A stretch of DNA of 23,082 nt from positions 1 to 23,082 of the forward strand of contig UQXU01000021.1 in the NCBI GenBank assembly GCA_900545085.1, given 5' to 3'. The notes under the pieces were generated by a model, which did not search any database, was not told the DNA's origin, and worked only from the letters and a program-made list of their open reading frames with translations. Below are positions 1-6,531 of the stretch, piece after piece (the first letter of the stretch is position 1; every line of letters begins with the position of its first letter). Made by a program: the position numbers and the translations under genes. The DNA comes from an uncultured Eubacteriales bacterium (lineage in GTDB: Bacteria > Bacillota > Clostridia > Christensenellales > Christensenellaceae).

Positions 1-1
1 A

Positions 2-199
2 GTAGAAAAACCTCGAAGCGAGGCGGAGGGCAACTACTATATAGTCAAATCCGGAGAGGCGCCGGCGGTAATAGTGGAATGCGGTTTTATTTCCAACCCG
101 GCGGAGGAGATAGAGTTGGGGAAAAAGGCATATCAGCTCAGGATAGTAAAAGCTATAGCTGAGGGATTGCAGGATTATTTTGGTGAATCAGCCGCGTAG
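2..199 (+). CDS. N-acetylmuramoyl-L-alanine amidase, C-terminal fragment (Amidase_3 type)
   Basis: The left edge cuts this gene, leaving 65 codons and a TAG stop. The visible tail contains VIVECGFISNPAEE followed by a helix ending AIAEGLQDYF. This is the typical end of zinc-dependent Amidase_3 (CwlD/AmiC-like) enzymes, which cleave the bond between N-acetylmuramic acid and the stem peptide in peptidoglycan. The glutamate in VECGF matches the conserved catalytic glutamate of the family. The zinc histidines would lie upstream and are not visible. The next gene starts 19 bases after the stop, so the two are probably co-transcribed. CwlD, which acts in spore cortex maturation, is a plausible identity given sigH nearby, but the fragment is too short to separate CwlD from other amidases. 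Confidence 0.8.
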   Translation, partial: VEKPRSEAEGNYYIVKSGEAPAVIVECGFISNPAEEIELGKKAYQLRIVKAIAEGLQDYFGESAA

Positions 200-218
200 A
201 ATACAAGGAGAAATTGAT

Positions 219-626
219 ATGGATATACTCGCGCCTATAGGAGAAAAGCAAGCGCGGATGAAACCGCCGCTCGTTCTGGCATACATAGGGGATACTGTTT
301 ACGATTTGTATGCGCGCGCCAGCAGGATAAAGAGCAGCGGCGCAGGAGTGGGCGCGCTGCACAGGGAGGTTAGCGGCATAGTCAACGCGGGCGCGCAGGC
401 TGAAGCCGCAGACAGAATAATGGACATGCTTACGGAGCAGGAGAGGGACGTGTTTCGCAGAGGCAGAAACGCAAAGGTAGCGACAACGCCGAAAAATATG
501 TCCGTGGCGGATTATCACAAGGCGACGGGTCTCGAAGCGGTGATAGGATACTTATATCTTTCCGGAGAAAAAAACAGAATTGACGTCCTTTTCGACAATA
601 TATTAGGGGAGAATAATGAAGGATAG
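219..626 (+). CDS. mrnC: Mini-ribonuclease III
   Basis: Mini-III is a ribonuclease III catalytic domain without a double-stranded RNA-binding domain; in Bacillus it trims 23S rRNA precursor ends. The 135-residue length fits. LAYIGDTVYDLY (about residues 20-31) carries the catalytic aspartate 25, and GLEAVIGYLYL (104-114) carries the second acidic site at Glu107. RRGRNAK near 80-86 is the usual basic RNA-contact stretch. The start is placed at the ATG at 219 because AAGGAG lies at 205-210, eight bases upstream; an earlier in-frame GTG-type start at 180 lies inside the amidase gene and lacks such a site. The end overlaps rlmB by 11 bases. The mrnC-rlmB pairing is standard in Firmicutes. Confidence 0.93.
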   Translation: MDILAPIGEKQARMKPPLVLAYIGDTVYDLYARASRIKSSGAGVGALHREVSGIVNAGAQAEAADRIMDMLTEQERDVFRRGRNAKVATTPKNMSVADYHKATGLEAVIGYLYLSGEKNRIDVLFDNILGENNEG

Positions 627-1383
627 CATAGATACAAACGGAATAGTAATAGGAAGGAATACTGTGCGCGAGGCGCTGAAATCCGAGAGAAGCGTGGACG
701 CGGTGTATGTGGCCTCGGGCGCGCAGGACGGGAGCATACGCGAGCTGTTAGCTCTGGCGAAGAAAAACGGAGTTCCTGTCAAGCAGGTGCCGAGGAGCAA
801 GCTGGATGAAATGGCTATGCCGATGGGATTTAACGGGCGAACGGGAAATCATCAGGGAATAGCGGCTCAGGTATCACCCGTGAAATATGCTGAGCTGGAC
901 GACGTTTTTGCCAAGGCTGAATCGGAAGGCAGACCGCCGTTTATAATTGCGCTGGACGGAATATCGGACAACCAGAATCTCGGCGCAATAGTCAGGAGCG
1001 CGGAGGTTTTTGGAGCGCATGGCGTCATCATCCCTCGCAGGCGAAGCGCGTCTATGACGGCGGCGGCCTGCAAGGCGGCGTGCGGCGCGGAAGAATACAT
1101 ACCCATAGTCAAGGTGACGAATATGGCGTCCACGATAGATGTGCTCAAAGAGCGCGGAGTCTGGGTCGCGAGTGCGGATATGGGAGGAGTACCGGCTCAA
1201 AAATGTAATTTGTCAGGGGCGCTCTGTCTTGTGATCGGCGCGGAAGGCGAAGGAGTATCGCGTTTAGTCAGAGAGAGAAGTGACTTCGTGGTGAGTATAG
1301 AAATGAAAGGTAAGATTGAATCGCTTAACGCTTCCGCTGCTGCTGCGGTGCTTATGTATGAAAAGACGAGGCAGGATTCATGA
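616..1383 (+). CDS. rlmB: 23S rRNA (guanosine-2'-O-)-methyltransferase, SpoU family
   Basis: This 255-residue protein is a SpoU/TrmH-type SAM-dependent RNA 2'-O-methyltransferase. RlmB methylates G2251 of 23S rRNA. An N-terminal substrate-binding domain (about residues 1-85) precedes the knotted catalytic domain. The family motifs are present in order: DNQNLGAIVRSAE near 115, VIGAEGEGVSRLVRE near 205, and IESLNASAAAAVLMYE near the C terminus. The start ATG lies inside the end of mrnC and the stop overlaps the sigH start as ATGA, so translation of the three genes is probably coupled. The mrnC-rlmB-sigH order is a familiar Firmicutes arrangement, which supports RlmB over other SpoU paralogues such as TrmL or YsgA. 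Confidence 0.93.
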   Translation: MKDSIDTNGIVIGRNTVREALKSERSVDAVYVASGAQDGSIRELLALAKKNGVPVKQVPRSKLDEMAMPMGFNGRTGNHQGIAAQVSPVKYAELDDVFAKAESEGRPPFIIALDGISDNQNLGAIVRSAEVFGAHGVIIPRRRSASMTAAACKAACGAEEYIPIVKVTNMASTIDVLKERGVWVASADMGGVPAQKCNLSGALCLVIGAEGEGVSRLVRERSDFVVSIEMKGKIESLNASAAAAVLMYEKTRQDS

Positions 1384-2012
1384 ATTCAGAAGCACTCGAA
1401 GAGATGCGCTTGTATCAGGACATGGAGGATGCCGAGCTTGCAGAGAGGGCGCGGCGCGGAGATAACGATGCGCTGGATTTTCTGATGAGCAAATATAAAA
1501 ATCACGTCAGAAAAAAAGCGAGGTCGTACTTTCTCATAGGCGCGGACAGAGACGATCTTATCCAAGAGGGTATGATAGGTCTTTATAAAGCTATACGGAG
1601 CTACGACGCGGATAAGCGGAAGTCCTTTTACGCTTTTGCAGAGCTTTGTATTACTCGCCAAATGATAACGGCAATCAAGACCGCGACCAGAAAAAAGCAT
1701 TTTCCGCTCAACTCATACGTATCGCTGGACGGGACGGCATATGAGAGCGACGATGCAAGTCAGACGCTGATGGATGTTACGGTAGGGATGGAAGAAAGCA
1801 CGCCGGAGCAGATATACCTGGAAAAAGAATCCATACGTGACATAAACAAGATGATAGACGACAAGCTTTCGTTGCTGGAGAGGGATGTTTTGGAGATGTA
1901 TCTCATGGGCTACACATACGGTCAGATAGCTTCTATGCTGGATAAACCGCAGAAATCTGTAGATAACGCATTGCAGAGAGCTAAGGCTAAGCTGCTTCGC
2001 GCGCTCAGTTAG
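1380..2012 (+). CDS. sigH: RNA polymerase sporulation sigma factor SigH
   Basis: This 210-residue sigma-70 family protein has the layout of sigma-H, the alternative sigma factor that drives early sporulation and post-exponential genes in Bacillus and Clostridia. Region 2 spans about residues 36-105, with DDLIQEGMIGLYKAIRSYD at 58-76. Region 4 spans about 160-208 and contains the helix-turn-helix YTYGQIASMLDKPQKSVDNA. There is no region 1 or 3, as expected. The start ATG shares four bases (ATGA) with the rlmB stop. sigH downstream of mrnC-rlmB is conserved in Firmicutes. Its presence suggests, but does not prove, a spore-former, since non-sporulating Clostridia also keep it. Confidence 0.92.
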   Translation: MNSEALEEMRLYQDMEDAELAERARRGDNDALDFLMSKYKNHVRKKARSYFLIGADRDDLIQEGMIGLYKAIRSYDADKRKSFYAFAELCITRQMITAIKTATRKKHFPLNSYVSLDGTAYESDDASQTLMDVTVGMEESTPEQIYLEKESIRDINKMIDDKLSLLERDVLEMYLMGYTYGQIASMLDKPQKSVDNALQRAKAKLLRALS

Positions 2013-2029
2013 TAATTTCAGGAGCGGTG

Positions 2030-2058
2030 TAGACATTCAAGCGTTAAAAGTGTAAAAT
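2030..2058 (+). promoter_or_regulatory. Candidate sigma-A promoter for greA-lysS
   Basis: TAGACA at 2030-2035 and TAAAAT at 2053-2058 are separated by 17 bases; each matches the -35/-10 consensus at five of six positions. It lies just after the sigH stop and would give a leader of about 140 bases before greA. The leader (2065-2202) contains only weak inverted repeats (GCCG/CGGC around 2063-2090, TCCGG/CCGGA around 2142-2164), and no riboswitch or T-box is recognisable. Confidence 0.55.
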
Positions 2059-2202
2059 AAAGTGCCGGGACAGAAAAGCGTTTTCGGCGAAAATTACTAC
2101 GGTTAGAAATATAAATTACAAAAGAAAAATCATAATAGTATTCCGGAGTCAAAGAGCGCCGGACTTGCAAATAGATATATAGACAATTTGGAGGTAATAA
2201 AC

Positions 2203-2712
2203 TTGGCTAACGAATTTGTTTTAACGCGCAAAGGTAAAGAGGAACTTGAGCAAAAGCTGGAGTATCTAAAAACCGTAAAACGCGCTGAAATATCAGAACA
2301 GATTAAAATTGCACGCGGCTTCGGCGACTTGAGCGAGAACGCAGAATATACCGAGGCGAGAAACGAGCAAAGCAGAATCGAAGGTCAGATCGCAGATATG
2401 GAGAAGCAGCTGCTCAATGCAGTTGTCGTAGATGACGAGGACATAAATCTGACCAGAGTAGGCGTAGGTACGAAGGTTCGTATGATAGAAATAGCGCTCG
2501 ATGCTAAGGGAATGCCGACGGACGAGACAATCGGAGAAGAAGAGACGTTCCGCATACTGGGCTCGGCTGAGTCGGATGTAGACGCCGGCTCAATATCAAA
2601 CGAATCTCCTGTGGGCTCGGCGCTGATGGGCAGGATGGTAGGAGAAAAGGTCAAAATTGAAGTGCCGGCAGGCGCGATATGCTTTGAAATAAAGGAAATT
2701 TCAAGAGCGTAG
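2203..2712 (+). CDS. greA: Transcription elongation factor GreA
   Basis: GreA binds in the RNA polymerase secondary channel and stimulates transcript cleavage to rescue backtracked complexes. The N-terminal coiled-coil (about residues 1-75) contains the hallmark GDLSENAEYTEAR, whose acidic residues form the cleavage tip. The C-terminal FKBP-like domain ends with SPVGSALMGRMVGEKVKIEVP. The start is a TTG at 2203, set by the strong GGAGGT at 2190-2195 seven bases upstream. A TTG at 2188 in the same frame overlaps that ribosome site and is unlikely. The resulting 169 residues are slightly longer than the usual near-160, the extra length being in the linker before the FKBP-like domain. It sits directly upstream of lysS, a pairing common in Firmicutes. 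Confidence 0.95.
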   Translation: MANEFVLTRKGKEELEQKLEYLKTVKRAEISEQIKIARGFGDLSENAEYTEARNEQSRIEGQIADMEKQLLNAVVVDDEDINLTRVGVGTKVRMIEIALDAKGMPTDETIGEEETFRILGSAESDVDAGSISNESPVGSALMGRMVGEKVKIEVPAGAICFEIKEISRA

Positions 2713-2761
2713 GTTTTATCACAAAATACAATATTAATACTCAAATACATAAGGAAAAGAT

Positions 2762-4714
2762 ATGGCAGACAATAACAATCAAAACAGCAAGCAGCAGAAG
2801 CAGGAAAAGACAGAGGATATAACCCAAGTTAGCAGGCTGCGCCGCGAGAAGCTTGCGGCTATGCGCGAAGCGGGCAATGATCCTTTTAATATAATGAAGT
2901 TTGACCGCACGGCGACATCCAAGCAGATTTTTAACGACTTTGAAAACTTGGAAGGCAGCGTTCAGACTATCGCGGGCAGAATCATGAGCAAGCGCGTAAT
3001 GGGAAAAGCAAGCTTCTTCCACGTGCTGGACGCCGAAGGTCAGATACAGTGCTACGCCCGCAAGGACGTAATGGGAGAAGAGCCGTATAAGACATACAAA
3101 ACGTATGATATAGGCGACATTGTAGGCGTAAAGGGCGAGGTCTTCCGCACGAATGCAGGAGAGATAACAGTAAAAGCGCACGAGGTAACGCTCCTGAGCA
3201 AGTCTCTGCTGCCTTTGCCGGAGAAATTCCACGGCCTCAAAGACCCCGAGCTGAGATACAGACAAAGATATGTGGATCTGATAGTCAATCCTCAGGTTCG
3301 CGACACATTTAAAGCGCGTTCTGCTATTATCAAGCATGTACGCGACTTCATGGATTCCCGCGGATACATTGAGGTGGAAACTCCCATACTGCACGGCACG
3401 GCAGGCGGCGCGGCGGCTCGTCCGTTCGTGACGCATCACAATACGCTGGACATAGATATGTATTTGCGCATTGCGACGGAGCTGCATTTAAAGCGTCTAA
3501 TCGTAGGCGGGCTGGAGAAGGTTTACGAGATTGGCAGAATATTCCGCAACGAAGGAATGGATTTAAAGCATAATCCTGAGTTTACGACAATAGAGCTCTA
3601 TGAAGCATATACGGATTACAAGGGCATGATGGAGCTGTGCGAGAATCTTTTTGCATACTGCTGCGAAAAGGTCAACGGCACGACGAAGATAAAGTATCAG
3701 GGGACGGATGTAGATTTGACAGTGCCGTGGGCGAGAATGACCATGGCAGAAGCGGTAAAGAAATACTCCGGAGCTGATTTTGCGGCGTGTGAGAATGATG
3801 AGGAAGCGAGAGAGCTTGCAAAATCTATAGGTCTTAATGTACAGCCCGGTCAGACAAGAGGAACGCTGATGAATGCTGCGTTTGAAGAATTTGTCGAGGA
3901 CAATTTGATCCAGCCCACTTTCATAATGGATTATCCTGTCGAAGTTAGCCCGCTGGCGTCGAGAAAACCGGATGAGCCGTGGCTGACAGAGAGATTCGAA
4001 GCATTCGCGACGGGCAGAGAGCTGGGCAACGCATTCTCCGAGCTTAACGACCCGATAGATCAGAAAGCCAGATTTGAACAGCAGCTAAAGCAGAGAGAGG
4101 CGGGAGACGACGAGGCTCACATGATGGATGAGGATTATGTAACCGCTCTGGAATACGGCATGCCTCCGACGGGCGGCCTGGGCATAGGCATTGACAGAAT
4201 GGTTATGTTGCTCACAGATCAATATTCAATCCGCGAGGTATTGCTGTTCCCGACGATGAAGCCTCTGAATGGCGCGAACAAGGGAGCTAAGGCTTCTGAA
4301 GCTGCTGCAAATGATGTAAAAGCTGAGCCGGAAGAGATTGATTTTTCCAAAGTGAAGGTAGAGCCTTTGTTTGAGGAATTTGTAGATTTCGATACATTCA
4401 GCAAGTCTGATTTCAGAGCGGTAAAGGTTAAAGAATGTGTAGCAGTACCGAAGTCCAAGAAGCTGTTACAGTTCACTCTGGACGACGGAACAGGCACTGA
4501 CAGAACTATTTTAAGCGGTATTCACGCTTATTATGAGCCGGAAGAGCTGGTCGGCAAGACATGCATCGCTATTACAAATCTTCCGCCGAGACCCATGATG
4601 GGAATTGAATCCTGCGGCATGCTGATTAGTGCCGTTCACGAAGAAGAAGGCGAAGAAAAACTGCATCTCTTGATGGTGGACGATCACATTCCTGCGGGAG
4701 CGAAGCTGTACTAA
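2762..4714 (+). CDS. lysS: Lysyl-tRNA synthetase (class II) with C-terminal tRNA-binding domain
   Basis: This enzyme charges tRNA-Lys with lysine in the cytoplasm. The 650 residues comprise an N-terminal OB-fold anticodon-binding domain (about 65-150), a class II catalytic core (about 175-500) and an extra C-terminal domain (about 544-650) after an Ala/Glu-rich linker (501-535). Motif 1 lies near 196-210, motif 2 is [15 protein letters not shown] at 260-274, and motif 3 is [14 protein letters not shown] at 471-484. The extra domain, with [17 protein letters not shown] and [15 protein letters not shown], resembles the EMAPII/MetG-C/Trbp111 tRNA-binding OB fold more often fused to methionyl-tRNA synthetase. 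Ordinary bacterial LysRS is near 500 residues. Such fusions are known in some Clostridia. The start ATG at 2762 follows AAGGAAAAG closely. greA lies 49 bases upstream. Confidence 0.95.
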   Translation: MADNNNQNSKQQKQEKTEDITQVSRLRREKLAAMREAGNDPFNIMKFDRTATSKQIFNDFENLEGSVQTIAGRIMSKRVMGKASFFHVLDAEGQIQCYARKDVMGEEPYKTYKTYDIGDIVGVKGEVFRTNAGEITVKAHEVTLLSKSLLPLPEKFHGLKDPELRYRQRYVDLIVNPQVRDTFKARSAIIKHVRDFMDSRGYIEVETPILHGTAGGAAARPFVTHHNTLDIDMYLRIATELHLKRLIVGGLEKVYEIGRIFRNEGMDLKHNPEFTTIELYEAYTDYKGMMELCENLFAYCCEKVNGTTKIKYQGTDVDLTVPWARMTMAEAVKKYSGADFAACENDEEARELAKSIGLNVQPGQTRGTLMNAAFEEFVEDNLIQPTFIMDYPVEVSPLASRKPDEPWLTERFEAFATGRELGNAFSELNDPIDQKARFEQQLKQREAGDDEAHMMDEDYVTALEYGMPPTGGLGIGIDRMVMLLTDQYSIREVLLFPTMKPLNGANKGAKASEAAANDVKAEPEEIDFSKVKVEPLFEEFVDFDTFSKSDFRAVKVKECVAVPKSKKLLQFTLDDGTGTDRTILSGIHAYYEPEELVGKTCIAITNLPPRPMMGIESCGMLISAVHEEEGEEKLHLLMVDDHIPAGAKLY

Positions 4715-4805
4715 GGCGATATACTTTATAAAACAGTATGAGCGATAACTTGCTAATTGCATCTTTTGGATTTAAAGGTTTATATAGCTGCTGAATTACT
4801 TGTAA

Positions 4806-4916
4806 ACTCTGATTTATGAAAAGAGATGTGAAAAGGCACTCTCAGGCGTTGAAGAACAATATGGCTTAGACGATTTAGTTCCTGCTATGATACACGAGGA
4901 GCAATATAGATATTAG
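4806..4916 (+). pseudogene. Possible tail of a lost gene (orphan coding remnant)
   Basis: Between lysS and the next gene a frame is open from just after a TAA at 4803 to a TAG at 4914. It encodes 36 residues ending VEEQYGLDDLVPAMIHEEQYRY. The composition looks like real protein (a charged helix, then a hydrophobic turn and an aromatic end), but it has no normal start codon or ribosome site. I read it as the C-terminal end of a gene whose 5' part was lost, or as chance. An 18-codon frame with an ATG at 4738 lies just upstream in another frame and has no ribosome site. I do not recognise the family. The rest of the 4715-4937 gap shows no clear promoter or terminator. Confidence 0.25.
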
Positions 4917-4937
4917 TCTGTGGAAAGAGGTGAGAGC

Positions 4938-5537
4938 GTGAACGTAAAAAACGCGAAGAAGAAACTGGAATTCGACAAAGGCAAGTTCTGGAGATACATC
5001 GCGGGCAAGCTGCTCGCGACGCTGGCTGCTTTGGTTTTGGTGCTGCTTGCGCTTTTTACTGCGCTCAATACCGTTAACGTGCAGGTAATAACAGAGGACG
5101 GCTTCAGCAAACGGGCTTCCGTAATTCTGACGCCTGTTGAGAACAGCGACACAGAGCTGCTCGGGAAGGTGTTTACACAGGACTTTCTGAACGAGACAGA
5201 GCTGGACACACAGACCAGAAACAGAGGCTATACCATAAGCAACTATGCACAGAGCACAAGCGTATCCTTTCATATCGTGTTCCCGTGGTCTAAAAAAGTA
5301 AAGCTCACAGTAGAGGATGAAATATCCGACATATCCGCTGCGCTTACGTCTACACTTCCTGAAGATCAGGTTACGGATTACTTTATACAAAGCGGCGTAT
5401 ATGACGTCGTTTTGGTGAAGCAGAACGGCAGCTGGCTCATAGACAGTATAGAGATGAAAGAGGACAAAACTATAAAAGGCGAGGATATTCCCCAGCCGAG
5501 TGAAAGCGCGGAGGTGACGGAATCGTGGGACGAATAG
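4938..5537 (+). CDS. Unrecognised single-pass membrane-anchored protein
   Basis: I do not recognise this family. The 199-residue protein has a short basic cytoplasmic N terminus (MNVKNAKKK), one hydrophobic membrane segment at about residues 21-45, and an extracytoplasmic domain of about 135 residues. A strand-like stretch (YDVVLVKQNGSWLIDSIEM) occurs late in that domain, reminiscent of the last strands of NTF2-like folds, followed by a low-complexity acidic tail. There is no lipobox. The start is a GTG at 4938, chosen because GAGGTGAG lies just upstream at 4927-4934; a GTG at 4920 would place the ribosome site inside the gene. The end overlaps dusB by 13 bases, so the two are co-translated. 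The overlap says nothing firm about function. Confidence 0.8.
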   Translation: MNVKNAKKKLEFDKGKFWRYIAGKLLATLAALVLVLLALFTALNTVNVQVITEDGFSKRASVILTPVENSDTELLGKVFTQDFLNETELDTQTRNRGYTISNYAQSTSVSFHIVFPWSKKVKLTVEDEISDISAALTSTLPEDQVTDYFIQSGVYDVVLVKQNGSWLIDSIEMKEDKTIKGEDIPQPSESAEVTESWDE

Positions 5538-6520
5538 AAACGAAAAGCGAGTCGCTGCCTTTCGCGCGGAACAGAGTTTTGCTCGCGCCCTTGGCGGGCG
5601 TGACGGACGTATCGTTCCGAAGGCTATGCGCCGCTCAGGGCGCAGGTCTTACCTATACTGAAATGGTCAGCGCAAAGGGGATAAAATACGGAAGCAAGCG
5701 CACCAGGGAGCTGCTCGCTGTATCTGAAGAAGAAGGAAAAGCAGGAGTGCAGCTTTTTGGCAGCGAGCCGGATATAATAGCGGAGACAGCGAGAGAATTA
5801 GAAGGGGAGATGGGCGATAAAATCGCCCTTTTCGATATTAATATGGGATGTCCCGCGCCGAAGATTGTAAATAACGGAGAGGGCTGCGCGCTTATGAAAA
5901 ACGCCCGCGCCGCGGGGAAAATCATCTCGGCAGTTAAAAAAGCGACGAAACTGCCCGTCACGGTAAAATTCCGAAAGGGATTCGATCCGACTATTCAAAA
6001 TGCGGCTGATTTTGCGGTTATAGCAGAGGATAACGGCGCAGACGCCGTGACAATACACGGCAGGCTTAGGTCTCAGTATTACGAAGGCAAGGCAGATTGG
6101 GATATAATAGCCAGGATTAAACAAAAGATAAGCATACCCGTGATAGGCAACGGAGATATATTCGACGCCGAGAGCGCGGAGAAAATGCTGCAATATACAG
6201 GCTGCGATGGGATAATGGTGGCTCGCGGCGCTCTGGGAGATCCTTTCATATTCCGTGAGATATTGGAATACTTTAAAACAGGGGTAATAAAAAAATCGAC
6301 GCCGGCCGAGAGACTGGATGCTCTGGAAGAGCACGCGCGGCACGCCTGCCTTCAAAAGCCGGAGAGCGTCGCTATAAAAGAGATGCGCAAGCATGCTGCG
6401 TGGTACACGAAGGGAATGCATGGCGCGAGAGAAATGAGAACGAGATTGGTCAGAGTGAATACTCTTGCACAGCTTTTGGAGCTTACGCAAGAAATAAAAC
6501 AAGCTCATATCAGTGAGTGA
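5525..6520 (+). CDS. dusB: tRNA-dihydrouridine synthase, DusB type
   Basis: Dus enzymes use FMN and NADPH to reduce uridine to dihydrouridine in the tRNA D-loop. The 331-residue protein is a TIM barrel (about 15-245) with a C-terminal helical tRNA-binding domain. Visible signatures are LAPLAGVTDVSFRRL near 20-34, DINMGCPAPKIVNNGEG at 104-120 with catalytic Cys109, VTVKFRKG near 145-152, VTIHGR near 175-180, and the phosphate-binding IPVIGNGDI with MVARGALGDP downstream. The start is a GTG at 5525 preceded by a perfect GGAGGTGA at 5510-5517, seven bases away. It overlaps the membrane protein upstream and is followed after 11 bases by the activase gene. DusB is the usual Firmicutes paralogue. 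Confidence 0.93.
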   Translation: MGRIETKSESLPFARNRVLLAPLAGVTDVSFRRLCAAQGAGLTYTEMVSAKGIKYGSKRTRELLAVSEEEGKAGVQLFGSEPDIIAETARELEGEMGDKIALFDINMGCPAPKIVNNGEGCALMKNARAAGKIISAVKKATKLPVTVKFRKGFDPTIQNAADFAVIAEDNGADAVTIHGRLRSQYYEGKADWDIIARIKQKISIPVIGNGDIFDAESAEKMLQYTGCDGIMVARGALGDPFIFREILEYFKTGVIKKSTPAERLDALEEHARHACLQKPESVAIKEMRKHAAWYTKGMHGAREMRTRLVRVNTLAQLLELTQEIKQAHISE

Positions 6521-6531
6521 AGAGGCGAGAT

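Noticed and set aside
2059..2202. Possible riboswitch or T-box in the greA-lysS leader
   Set aside because: Only weak short inverted repeats are seen, without a T-box motif, specifier loop or terminator/antiterminator pair.
4738..4794. 18-codon frame with an ATG in the lysS downstream gap
   Set aside because: There is no Shine-Dalgarno sequence, no resemblance to a leader peptide, and no attenuator structure after it.
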